Source of the DNA: Stenopsyche tienmushanensis
Taxonomy: Eukaryota; Arthropoda; Insecta; Trichoptera; Stenopsychidae
Assembly (NCBI GenBank): GCA_008973525.1
Contig: WACJ01000126.1
Coordinates: 930,001-994,000, forward strand
Direction of reading: 5' to 3'
DNA length: 64,000 bases
The notes beneath the pieces were generated by a model. It did no database searches. It was not told the origin of the DNA and saw nothing but the letters and a program-made list of their open reading frames with translations. Positions 22,526 to 32,859 of this stretch are shown here, piece by piece. The translations under genes and the position numbers were made by a program. Numbering within the stretch: position 1 is the first letter of the stretch; every line of letters begins with the position of its first letter.

Positions 22526-23182
22526 TTTGCAATCAATTTTCATAATATCTTTGATACTTGCACTGATATCTCGTCTCAAAATCACATAATTGAATCGCTC
22601 ACCGCTCAGTAAGAGCATCAGCCAATCTTTGGACAAACTCTTTACCATTTTGGACCGTGTGCATGCAAGTGTAACGAAACGTTAGTCTGAGAGACTAATG
22701 ATTAGTGGTCTAGGGCTGAAACATGTTTAGCGGATGTATAATTTTTGTGGTTGCTAAGGTAAACAAAGCCTAGCAACTGTCGATGTCTTATATACTTGCC
22801 AAGCGTTCAGTCTTCAGTGGACTATGCCGGGAGGCGGTAAGACCCAAACGTCATCATTTCAATTCATACCTGGATCAATTCGTTTGGCGACAACAGCAAC
22901 ACACCGAAAACGTATTCGAGTTACTTTTAAATTCTGTTTGGCTTACATCACATCGTTAATAATTGTGTCTTTATTTTAAAAAATAAACAAATAAAAAATT
23001 AATATATTTTTTATATTTTAAAAGCGAGTACCCGGTAAGCTTTATAATGTCCAATAAAATAAATGGCAATAATAGGACCTGATATAAATTCATTATAAAA
23101 TTGTATTTTGCAAGTATTTTATGTATTTTTTTGAAGATGTATGCATTGCTAAATTATAAATTTGTTCTTTTTTCGTTTTTAG
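22526..23182. other. Unassigned DNA upstream of the first visible exon
   Basis: Contains GTCTGAGAGACTAATGATTA at 22685-22704, repeated near 44850-44869, so part of this is another dispersed repeat (22660-22760). No exon was recognised. The end, TTTTTTCGTTTTTAG at 23168-23182, is a good acceptor for the exon at 23183. Confidence 0.35.
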
Positions 23183-26033
23183 ATGGGAAGACCGATGCCT
23201 GTGCCTCTCGTTCCAGTTTCAAGCTCTCGCCTCGGATATGCCACATTGCCGATGGTACCCGCAGGACCTCACTCTCGTCCTTTGACTCGTCCATTGGCAC
23301 CGCCACCTCCGCATCTTCTATATCCACCAGTCTATGCGCCCTATTCCACTAATGATATGGTAATACAATACGTCTTAAAATGCACATATTCTCTGAAGAT
23401 TCTCATGCAAATTTGTCGCAAAGTCTCTGAATAAGATTAGCTCATTGATGTCGCTGAGAAAACGGTGTCAGTAATGGGTGCAATTGAAAGTTATAGATCA
23501 TTCTGCATTTCCAAAGCAGTTCGCCTTGTCTGCAATGGCGATGGCGGCATTATGACATTTCAGCATTCAGATATTCCATTATTCGTCCAGCATAAATGCG
23601 GAGCTGGACCCGTTTTCGTGCTCGCAATGCACAAGAACTTGAGCTGTTCGCGGAGAAAGAGCATCTTCAGTCGCACCGTTAGTATTCATCGTGAGGATGC
23701 AACCCGAATACCAATAATCGTTGAATTTATTACTAACGTTGCGAGAAGGCATCGCACTTCTACAATTGCGTTATTGTTCGCCTCTAGAATAAATAAGTGA
23801 CGCTTGAAGTTAAGAAACGCTGAAGTTGGACAACAGCGATTGGATCGTTTGGTAATTGCACATTATGGAGATGTATTCGTTGCTTTCGTGCATATTTTCT
23901 TCGCAGTGGCGGACTTCCATACAGGCAGACCAACACGTTAAATATAATCTCATAACTACTAAATTGATAAGGCTGCAGATATCTTCGTTTCTTCCTGGGT
24001 GTGGTAGCACGATATCGTTGTTGATCTCGCGTTGTTTTTGCTTCCATTGCCGGCCACAAGGTTGGTGTAGAGCTAGTGATTCCCACTGGGTGACCCAAAT
24101 TCTCTTCTTGTGGACAACGTGATGATCATCTGTATTCCTGGCTTAGTTTTCATTCTTCTTGTCCCTGCGAGGATTGTCGCAACGGACAGTCTTCGACAGA
24201 AATTACACACAGAAACTAGTATTCGATCCTTTTGATTACTTGTTGAAAATTACTTAGTTTACTTTACCCCTAATCCCCATTTCGAAATAGGCACCAGTCA
24301 CAAAGTTGGTCCTCTTTTTTTTGTTTACGGGTATCGTTGTGGGTCTACATGTTCAGACCCTATGGTAGACATGGTTAAGTGGAGGCCCCAATCCATGATC
24401 TGCCACTTCTGATAACCACCGCAACATGATGACACCCTCCACGTCAGTGGTCTTTGTGGATGTTGATTGCCTCGATGTTGACACCAGTGTAACGTGGGCG
24501 CCTGACCGAATTCTCGGAGCCGGGTTATCCTCGTCCCAGGCTGCACTCCCACAGACCCTCCAGCAGGCAACGGTATCCTCAGGGCAAGATTTCCCAGACC
24601 CACAAATACAGAATTCTGGGCATCCATCTCGCAAACAACTTCTCGTAACCAAGTTTTTCCAACGTGATATCATCAAGGAATTTTTTAATGAAGGTATTCA
24701 AGCGTCACACGGCAGTCACTTGTTTTTCAATTGTTTGCACAAGTTCAACAGAAAACACTGATGATTTCCCACTCCTTTCCTCGTTATGAGTATCAGTATG
24801 GCCTTCTCTTAACAACCTGACCCATTTTATGACATGTTACCGACTTATCACATCACTAACATAAACTTCCACAAGCTTCCCATAGATATTCGCGGCAGTA
24901 ATGTTCTGCAAAAACAAAACAAAAACAGATGACCGGAAACAGGAGGTGGCGAGAGCGCGCGACGACCTCTCCATCGGAAGAATTTACTGTGACTGAATAA
25001 AATGGCTGACAAACTTTAACTTGTAACCTTACTTTCTAGGCGACTCTTATACAATAACAATTACAAAATGTGAAATATTCTTTCTTAAGAACGTTGCAAA
25101 CATTTAGAGACCTGTTGAAACTTTTTAAAGGACTGCAAAGGGTTATTCCATTATTATAGACTCTATTATTTTGAATGTCCATGGGTTATTAGATTAATTT
25201 AATCCATTTTAACTAATTTTAAATCATCATAAACTTAGATACTATATTCGTATATCCGCCACTTATCATCCGTACAAATCCACTTATCTGTCAGGACCGT
25301 CGCAGCGTGTATGATGCTTGTACATAAATAAATAAAAACTGTCAATAGCACACAATATTCAATCATTTTTTGCGTAAACATAAACAATACACTTGAAATC
25401 GATTCATTATATTATTCACATATTATTAGTCGATAAATTTGGGTTAAAGATCTAAACAATCATACAATGTACGCAAGATTCTCTCTCCGTCACAATCTCC
25501 GACCTGCAAGATACTCTTTCCCTCTTTGTCACAACTGTTTCTACGACTTTCACAAATGGATCCATTTAAACTAAAAATATCGTTATTTCAGATCCGTATT
25601 AAGAGAAAACGCTATGCCAGTTCATCTCCAAGCAATCAAGGACGACAGCGTACTAATCATCTGACCCGCTCGTTAGAAAGGATTTACCGTCAAAGAAAAG
25701 CTTCCCCAGAGGAAAAAGCTTATCATCAAGGCGAACCAAAGGGTAAGAAATCAAAGAAAAAGAGCAAACCGGTCACCGAAGCCGACGTCATCAGAACCTA
25801 TACGGGACTTGATAGGTCAGTTACAATCTACAATCGAATATCATCGAGATGACCTTTCATAAAACAAATTGCACGCATCAAATTTCAGAACCATTGCGGA
25901 GCAGTTCATCAACGCCTGCAACGAAAACAGACACGGTCACACAGACAACGCTATAAGACCCGGACACCGAGACAAATCCGATTCGTCTGGTTTCGATACA
26001 GCCAGCAGCGGTAGTCATAGCAATAAATATTAG
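23183..26033 (+). CDS. Unrecognised gene, last three exons (C-terminal 181 residues visible)
   Basis: Exons as seen: 23183-23359 (ends before GTAATA), 25592-25815 (after TTATTTCAG, before GTCAGT) and 25889-26033 (after AATTTCAG, ending TAG). Phases agree (0, then 2), giving one frame of 181 codons. The first exon is proline-rich (PLAPPPPHLLYPPVYAPY). The second is basic (RIKRKRYASS and GKKSKKKSKPVTEADVIRTY). The third ends DKSDSSGFDTASSGSHSNKY. The N-terminus is not visible, because the ATG at 23183 lies exactly at an acceptor; upstream exons are probably outside or unrecognised. I do not know the family. The proline-rich part followed by a basic tail would suit a cytoplasmic tail or scaffold protein, but that is a guess. 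The gene converges on the CLUAP1 gene, with 774 bp between the two stop codons. Confidence 0.6.
23360..24949. other. Intron of the unrecognised gene, with a GC-rich island
   Basis: This is inferred to be intronic. A 111-codon plus frame at 23465-23800 has no known motif. The part 24325-24760 is markedly GC-richer and open on both strands (minus 24325-24676, plus 24426-24761), as if derived from a retroelement or retrocopy, but no domain is recognisable. Confidence 0.35.
24950..25045 (+). repeat. Repeat family K, copy 1
   Basis: GACGACCTCTCCATCGGAAG followed by AATTTACTGTGACTGAATAAAATGGC and ACAAACTTTAACTTGTAAC matches 33617-33712, where it adjoins a hAT remnant. AATAAA inside suggests a retroelement tail. 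Confidence 0.55.
25190..25560 (-). repeat. LTR-like repeat family A, inverted copy in the intron
   Basis: This is the reverse complement of the block order at 15290-15690: AAATCATCATAAACTTAGAT, ATCCACTTATCTGTCAGGAC, CGTCGCAGCGTGTATGATGC, ATTAGTCGATAAATTTGGGT and CTCTCTCCGTCACAATCTCC. It stops about 30 bp before the acceptor of the exon at 25592, so it forms most of the intron's 3' end. Confidence 0.7.
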
Positions 26034-26807
26034 ATTAACATTTAAAATATATTATGTATGTAAATGTACCTTGTAATTCTAAGTCGAAAATGATATACCA
26101 TTTATAATATATTGCAGTATAGTGATAGTAAAATTGAACGATATAGTTTCAGGGTGGCCATCGTATTCCCTAATTGTTATTGTATGTTATTAATATTATG
26201 ATAATTTAATTTAAATATAGATTTAAGATAAATTCTGTTGAATATATTGGTGCGTAGGTACGATGACCATAAAAGGGTAGTACTAAAAGTAATATTATTT
26301 CCATGCTACGGCTATTAAAATGAAGCAAACACATCAATCGGTGCGTTTTCAATGAACGAATGTAAATCATTTCACACTTACTTTCTTGATAAGTATGTTT
26401 ATTGATGTCTGTCGCTATATGTTTAGTAATATTTAAATTATTTATGCCATTTTATTTTTATTTCGTTACCATCATCTATTATAAAAATCAAATTGGATAA
26501 TAATAATTCAGATAACTTATTATAGCGTCGAGAAATGTTACTTCAAAAACGATGTACTCGATGGACGAATTGCGTATATTGCCTAAAATAAGAACCAATC
26601 AATATACAAGTGAACACTTTATTGCGAGTTATATAATATAGATCTTTTTATGTATTGCACAACAAAATATATATTTTTATATATACGATAAAAAATGGAT
26701 TATATACAAATAGACGCTAAAATTGAGTGCTAGATTTATAAATGTAAATATATGTAAATTGTATTATTTCCATGAAATAAAATTGGTATCATTTCAATCG
26801 CGTTTCA
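26034..26807. other. Shared 3' untranslated zone between two convergent genes
   Basis: AT-rich DNA between the stop of the plus-strand gene and the stop of CLUAP1. AATAAA for the plus strand occurs at 26022-26027 (inside the last codons) and near 26776. For the minus strand AATAAA lies at 26618-26623, about 185 bp after the CLUAP1 stop. Transcripts may overlap here. Confidence 0.5.
26618..26623 (-). terminator. Candidate polyadenylation signal of CLUAP1
   Basis: TTTATT on the plus strand reads AATAAA on the minus strand, about 185 bases downstream of the CLUAP1 stop. It is the first canonical hexamer that I see in that direction. Confidence 0.4.
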
Positions 26808-29275
26808 TTAAAAATCGTCGTCGCTCAATATATCTTGTAATCCACCGTTGGGTTTCGCGGACGGCGCTCGTTTATTCAACGAATGATTAGATCCCATAGA
26901 TCCTTGTCCCTTTGAGCCCATTCCTGCTCTACCGATACTTCCGCTGGCACCTCCGTTTGTGCCGTTGCTTCCCCCGATAATTAATTCGCTCTCGTCGGAA
27001 CTTCCCAATGAGCCTAAATCATCCGATTCGCCTTATTTAAATATAAATAAAAATACATTTAAATACACATTGTAAATAAATATAATATCATATCGAATTA
27101 TATATACCCATATCTAAAGCTTTGAGATCGTCATCATCCAAATTATCTCCTAAAATATCTTCATCGTCGCCTATCGAATCGTCAATCGATAGATCGTCGT
27201 CTTTGTTGCCTGACATGCTACCGAATAATTTCGGCTGTTCGCCTCTACCGCCTCCAGCTTAAAAAATACATTTAAATTTAATACATTAAATTTGTATTTA
27301 AAATTTATTTCAATTATATAAACCTGCTGTTCTTATTCGAAGCCTCGTTCTTGGTCGAGTAGTGGGTCGTTTATCAACGACGTCTTTTCTCGGACTCTCT
27401 TCGTATTGAAAGTCCTCTATAATAAATATATAACTTTGTTAATAATCTATTCACGCGATATATTAAATATAAAAGTTTAAACCTGTATCGCTCATGTTTA
27501 CGAGCACGTCTTCGGCTTCGTATTTCTGTATAAGTTTTTTAGCCGCGTTACGTCTTTCTTCGGCAATCTTTATATGAAAATAATGCATAATTATTTATTT
27601 CTATATTTGAAATATGTTTCTTTTTGACTATAAAACATACCTCGGCTTCCGCTGCTTCTAACGTACTCAATTGTTGCTTCAAAGCTTCAATGCATCTCAA
27701 TTTAAGTACGTAATCATCGTACATTTTCTCTAGTTCCACTTCTAAGTTTTTGAACTCCGCTTGATAAGCAGGCCTTTATAATGCATTCATCAATAGATTT
27801 ATTCTAACGTAATCATAAATTAATTTGGTATAGATACGTACTTTATTTTTTGCATTGCTTGTAAACGTTTTTCACATCGTTCCAGTTCGGATTTTTTCTT
27901 TTCGATTTTAGCATCGAGAGATGCCTCACTTGCGGCTACGTTCTCAATCTGCTCGCGTACCAAAGCCAAATCCTTTTCTAATGTGTTAATAGCTCGTTCG
28001 ACGGCTCCGTCCACTATCGTCATATCGAGGGGTCGACTTAGGGACTGTTCTCTTATTTCCTTTCAAATAAAAAACAATATCATCGGTTATTTTGTTTTAT
28101 GAAGTTTTATCGAACGAATAAAGTTTTTAATAAATGTTACGTGCTGTATAATTTAAGCTTACCTTAAAATCAACTTCCTTGCTTAAAAGATCATATAATA
28201 TAGCTCCATTCGCTGTTATATCCGTAGCCAACTGTCTAGCGCGTTTCAATTCATCAACCTATAAACCAAATTTATTCACATATCAACACGTTTTAATCAT
28301 TTATCATTTCAAATAAATTAAAATAAACCTTCGATGAAATATCGAATTGAAAGCTCGGATCTTCGGCATCTTCCGCCTCTTCGTTATCGGTTTTAGCGAT
28401 ATTTAAGGCATCGTACAGCACGGTTGTCATTTTTAGCAGCTCTCTAACAGCATAGCCATCAGCCCCGTAGAGTTTTTTAGTATTCAGCTTTATATTGGCC
28501 TTCGTCGCCTGAAATGTGTCACGATTGAAGGAGTTTATATTGCGATATCGATGAATTTAATATTGTTCAATTTAATTTTACCATAAATTGTGCCGCCGAT
28601 CTGATTATTGATATTCTTTCGTCGACAGTATTTATTCCACCGTCTAAAATGGTATCGGGATCGAATCGCTCGGTCAGCCATTTCAATAGATCGGCCACCA
28701 ATTGAAAATTTGGATGCCTGAAGCTTTCCATTGAAACATTTTGCGAGTAACCTAAAGCTCTCAAGTGCTCGGTAAAATCTGTCAGAGGAAAAGTGTTTTT
28801 ATAACATTGATTTTAAATACGTATTTAATCTATTTTTGATATTGTATTTGTTGCCCGCTTCTAATCCAATACTCGGAGCGTAAGAAAATTCTGGGAACAC
28901 ATAAAATGCATATTGCGTAACTTAACATCATGTTATTTTTACTTTTAATCAATGTTTCGTAATGCGTGGGTGTAGTATTATCAGGTAACAAAAAATCTCA
29001 TGTCATGCACAAATTACAAGCGGATGTGATTATTCCATAAATATATATTTATATACATATGAGACTAATTGGCATTGAGCATCTTCCTAATTTTTAAATA
29101 TATTCGTTTTCACCTCTAATAGATAACACAACTGATAACACCGGAAACACAAGATTTATAAACATTTTGTTGTTAAATCGAATATATTATAAATAATAAA
29201 TAAATAATATACAAGCATTCATTTACATTAACGTTTAATATTAAAAATCTTACTTCTTAAGTCTCTATAAGACAT
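26808..29275 (-). CDS. Cluap1: CLUAP1/IFT38 (qilin), intraflagellar transport subunit, ten exons
   Basis: IFT38 is a subunit of the IFT-B complex, which carries cargo along the axoneme of cilia; in insects it acts in sensory neurons and sperm. Exons on the minus strand: 29275-29254, 28778-28582, 28508-28329, 28258-28163, 28059-27842, 27773-27641, 27567-27483, 27416-27324, 27257-27108 and 27031-26808. All borders are GT/AG, phases agree, and the joined frame is 465 codons plus stop (human CLUAP1 is about 413). It starts MSYRDLRNFTEHLRALGY, close to the family's N-terminus, whose calponin-homology-like domain covers about residues 1-135 (HPNFQLVADLLKWL; KKLYGADGYAVRELLKMT). Residues about 165-315 are coiled coil (EIREQSLSRPLDM; ASLDAKIEKKKSELERCEKR). 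The tail from about 340 is acidic, then glycine/serine-rich, and ends LSDDDF. Nothing looks broken. Confidence in the orthology is high; the long Gly/Ser segment is unusual. Confidence 0.95.
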
Positions 29276-29326
29276 TTTAGTCGCCACTTATTGAACTGAA
29301 CGCCAGCATTAGTTGTTTTGAATGAC

Positions 29327-29340
29327 GTTGTCATAGCAAC
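29327..29340 (+). promoter_or_regulatory. X-box (RFX-factor site) of the CLUAP1 promoter
   Basis: GTTGTCATAGCAAC is a perfect match to GTHNYYATRRNAAC, the nematode/insect X-box consensus, on both strands. It lies 52 bp upstream of the CLUAP1 ATG (29275), inside the 50-250 bp range in which functional X-boxes of ciliary genes usually sit. A weaker partial match, GTTGCCATTAGTAGC, occurs at about 29487-29501. Confidence 0.8.
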
Positions 29341-29580
29341 GAACATACAACATACCAATAATAAGCGTTTTCATTTCATACGTATATTGATGGAATGCAT
29401 TTCTATATAATTTTAATAATACATTGTTTGTTTCATAATTTTTATGCTCATCATTTATTAAGAAAAATGCTGATAGTTAAGCAGATAAGTTGCCATTAGT
29501 AGCGTTATATGTATATTGAAAAAAATCTATAATTTTTGTTTGTTTATGGGATTTTTTAAACAAATTTCTAATATAACATA
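29341..29580. other. CLUAP1 upstream region
   Basis: AT-rich DNA with no further clear element apart from the partial X-box-like sequence near 29487. No TATA box could be assigned to the gene with confidence. Confidence 0.3.
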
Positions 29581-29915
29581 CACTTGGCTCTGTTTTTATG
29601 CGATATTAAAGTTATGCGGGTTTCAAAAATAATGGAAACCTATCCTTCAATTTTCAATAAATGACAAAGCTTTTTTTTATGCGAATGCTGGGGAAATCGA
29701 CCATAGGAGCAATCAAGAACAATGAAGTCGCCATCAGAAAATCAGTAATCAATGGCACAAAATTCAGCTAAAAATTTACATTGTATTCAAGAGATCCTTT
29801 ATTGGAAAAAACAATTTAGATTGAAGATTAATCTCAAAAACGATTTCCCATATGTGGATATTTAATTGAGGAAAAAGCTCAAATAATCCGCACCCGGATA
29901 ATCAAGGATACACTG
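29581..29915. mobile_element. 335-bp TA-flanked Tigger/pogo-like MITE
   Basis: The left end CACTTGGCTCTGTTTTTATG follows TA (29579-29580). The right end, reverse-complemented, CAGTGTATCCTTGATTATCC plus GGGTGCGG, precedes TA (29916-29917). The right end is of the classic Tigger/jerky type (CAGT...CCTTGATTATCCGG), while the left resembles the MITE at 10725. The two ends are not good inverted repeats of each other, so this could be two abutting fragments. Confidence 0.5.
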
Positions 29916-30298
29916 TATTTAAAAAAGATGTATGAATTAAAAGAGATCTAAAAAGTTTCAACTTTTTTATTTATATGAACACCAAACACTACATTAATAT
30001 TTAACTTTTTCAAAAGATTAAATTTAAAGACAGAATTTAAATTTTAATCTAGCTTAAATGTAAATTCTACGCCTTAAAAATAGATCACTAAACAATAACA
30101 TAGATCTATTTTATTTAAATATTATTTTTTGACAATAAAATATGATATAATCCACAAGAAAAAGTCAAATCTTTTTGATTTCATGTTCAAGTATTTTTTC
30201 TCATTAATCTACACACGGTCCGAGTGCGGAAACACGTTTAACATTTTACTGCGTTCGTTCAATTTGAGTTCGATAAAAACTCAAATTTATTGAAAATA
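29916..30298. other. 3' flank of ICT1
   Basis: AT-rich DNA downstream of the ICT1 stop. Minus-strand AATAAA hexamers lie at 30286-30291 (only 8 bases past the stop) and at 30110-30115, either of which could direct polyadenylation. Confidence 0.4.
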
Positions 30299-31541
30299 TC
30301 ATAAATCGTGCACAGTCGGTGCTTGGCTGGACGCTCTCTTTAACGAATCGTTCCTCTTCACGTATAGACGCTCTCGATTGGCTTTTTCCTTTCTGAAATT
30401 TCATTGACAATAAAAATTAAGTCGAAATAATGAAAGATATTTTCACATACAGGTTGTGTCCCAAAAGTCATGAAATATATATTTTTTTAAAGATTTATTG
30501 ATAATGCCAGTACAAATTGTTAATATTCTTCAGAGTATCTACCACGAGCATCAACACATTTTTTCCACTGACTCTCCCAAGCTCAGTATACACTCTCTAG
30601 AAGGCCTCGATGAGAATCTCCTTCAGAGTTGTCGTCACGGCTATAGTTTAGTGCACTAAATCAGCTTTCGTGATTCTCCTGATGCTCGCAGCAAACTGAA
30701 CTTTAGTGTGCCTTATAGCTAAGGGTCTCCCCCACCGCACCCAAGTGGTTCGAACACACAGCAACCAAATAGAGGTGTGGCAAAAAAAAAAAATTCATGA
30801 CTTTTGGGATACATCTGCATTTAATCGTCAATTTACCTTCGTCTCAACATTTCCAACGTTTCTTCAGATATTTGTGGTTTCGGTTCAGCAGCTTTTCTTA
30901 TCAACTTACGCAGCTTTTGCATACAATCAGCTAAATTCAATTGCTGCGATCTCGTGAGTTCAGATTTAATTATCAAATATCCCTCGTTCGATAGCTTATT
31001 TTGGTTCTTTAAAAAATACACGTTATTTTAAAAGACTGAAATCAACATTCATGAAATTACGTTGATGTATTTAACTTACCAAACTTATCAATTTTTCACG
31101 AATGGACGCATCCAACCAAGTGGCTTCGCTCACTTTAAATCTTAAATCGACTTTGGTACGCACATTATTTACGTTCTGTCCGCCCGGCCCAGAACTGCAA
31201 CTGTACGTGATATCAAGTTTTTCTACGGGAATAAATCCGGAAAATTTTTCATTTGGCTCCAACGGTACCTAAAAGACGGAATTCAATTGCATAAGAACAT
31301 GGCAGGTTATACTGCAAGGTTTTTAAATAAATATTCAATGCACTCTCACGAATATCATTGCAATATGATATCGAATACTTACAAATGCCGGGGTGGTAAT
31401 TTTAAGCGAACTATTGGGATATATTTTGTCCAAGGAAATGCTACTCTTGTAGGAGAACTTTTGATTCTGCACAATCAATCTCGATACATTCAAAGAATAT
31501 TTAAAAAGATTGCTGCCAAATGGCAACAGTTTTGTAGCCAT
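30299..31541 (-). CDS. mRpL58: ICT1/MRPL58, mitoribosomal peptidyl-tRNA hydrolase, four exons
   Basis: ICT1 is a codon-independent release factor built into the large mitochondrial ribosomal subunit; it frees peptides from stalled ribosomes. Exons on the minus strand: 31541-31383, 31268-31080, 31006-30837 and 30392-30299, with GT/AG borders, consistent phases and 203 codons plus stop (human ICT1 has 206). The first exon supplies a basic, serine-rich leader fit for mitochondrial import and then SSISLDKIYPNSS, matching the family's SIYSLDKLYPES. The second holds SSGPGGQNVN, with the catalytic GGQ at residues 82-84. The third holds NLADCMQKLRKLI and the fourth the basic tail EKANRERLYVKR. I chose the ATG at 31541; the frame stays open upstream but shows only a GTG. 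Intron 3 (30393-30836) contains a transposon remnant. Confidence is high. Confidence 0.95.
30450..30815 (-). mobile_element. mariner/IS630-type remnant inside ICT1 intron 3
   Basis: The left end, CAGGTTGTGTCCCAAAAGTC-ATGAAAT at about 30451, and the right end, reverse-complemented CAGATGTATCCCAAAAGTCA-TGAAT at about 30815, are imperfect inverted repeats of about 27 bases. On the minus strand the inside reads RITKADLVH, EILIEAF, VYTELGRVSGKN in broken frames, which resembles the C-terminus of a Tc1/mariner-type transposase. The element lies in the same direction as the host gene. Confidence 0.6.
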
Positions 31542-31965
31542 TTTAATTGAATAACGTCGTAAAATTGTATCCACGCGATTTAACCTGCTTCGATATGCGA
31601 CAGAACTGTCAAACGCAAATTTTGGTCTTAACACACATTTTCGTGAGCGTCAAAATTTCTCCGCAATCATATCATGAACGATTTTTTAAAATTCTTTACA
31701 TAGTTTAAAAATTATATTTATTAATCATAAAACATGTTATTTTAATACAAATATATTACTTTTATTATTAACGTGGACGGAAAAAATTTATACAAACAAT
31801 ATCACAAAAATTATCCATTATAAAAGACATTCAGGCTCAAAATGTATTTTTGTTTGCTGTAAAATGACTCAAAATATATAATCGATTTATTGATATTCAA
31901 AAAAATCTAATCACTTACAGAATAATTAATTGTAACATAAAAAAATATCACAAAATAAGTTTATA
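31542..31965. other. Upstream flank of ICT1
   Basis: AT-rich DNA with no repeat match in this window. The first 100 bases are GC-richer and likely contain the ICT1 5' untranslated region and promoter, but no motif is distinctive. Confidence 0.3.
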
Positions 31966-32630
31966 AGATGACATACAGTTGGCGCCACTATTAACAAATC
32001 CATATGATTTTTTAAAAGAATCAACCTTCAAATAATACGTGTCAATTTAGTTCACAAGTTTTTGTGGTGCTTATTTTGTAATTTTCAAAACAATTAAAAT
32101 GTCCATAAAACAGCTTTAACCGAACATAAATTAAAGTTGTGTGAGATAACTCCTCGCCTTAAAGACATCAGAAAGCAGTTTATGCAACATTTTACATCAA
32201 TATTTGTCCATGAGAATGCTTTGATCGAAGTGGATACCGCGTTTGTTCAGATTCGATCAACGCGTCCACAATTCAGAGCGCTGTCTGAAGCTGTCTCAGC
32301 GCAATAAAAATGATTTTTACACTCCAAAATCAAATCGGCAGTAATATGAATGGAACAAAATTGTACGAATTGTACTTTGAATTAATTGTCTATCCACTGT
32401 ATTTTTCGGATCTAACTCTCAGCGATTACCATCTGTTTCCAGACATCTTCCAGGGCAAAAGATTTTGCTTCAATAAAGTAGTGATTTCTGAAACTATTTT
32501 GAAAGACTATTTTGAGGCCAAAGATAAATCGATCTACAAAAAAGGCACAGAAATCTTGAGGATCGAGATCTTAAAGGAGACTATACTTGCAATTATCCTA
32601 CGAATTTATTGAGTGATGTGTTACTAATGA
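31966..32630 (+). mobile_element. mariner element, internally deleted
   Basis: The terminal block near 31964-32005 (GATGACATACAGTTGGCGCCACTA) and the right end near 32597-32625 (CTACGAATTTATTGAGTGAT-GTGTTA) match the ends seen at 49665. Inside, 32120-32300 encodes pieces of the middle region (LCEITPRLKDIRKQ; RPQFRAL) with stops. The frame 32310-32612 encodes the transposase C-terminus (LTLSDYHLFPDIFQGKRF; YFEAKDKSIYKKG), corresponding to the third catalytic D block (PSDYHLF). Much of the core is missing, so it is inactive. Confidence 0.8.
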
Positions 32631-32859
32631 TGGCAATATGAACCATAGAGGATGACGAATGGTGTGATACGATTATCTTGGAAAGGATTTTTTTTTAAAT
32701 ATCAAACAAATAGGGAAAATATATTTCTAATAGTGTAATGAACGTATGAGGGTCATCCAGAAAGTAAGGTTACAACATTTATGCAGAATCGAAAAATACT
32801 TATATTTAATTGAAATTCACCAGCTTCTGTATGCTAGTGTTATCTCATTTCTATGCCAC
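32631..32859. other. Short gap with a solitary mariner-like end
   Basis: GAGGGTCATCCAGAAAGTAA at 32748-32767 resembles the outer repeat of a different mariner subfamily. No partner was found, because a hAT terminus begins about 100 bp further on. Confidence 0.35.
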
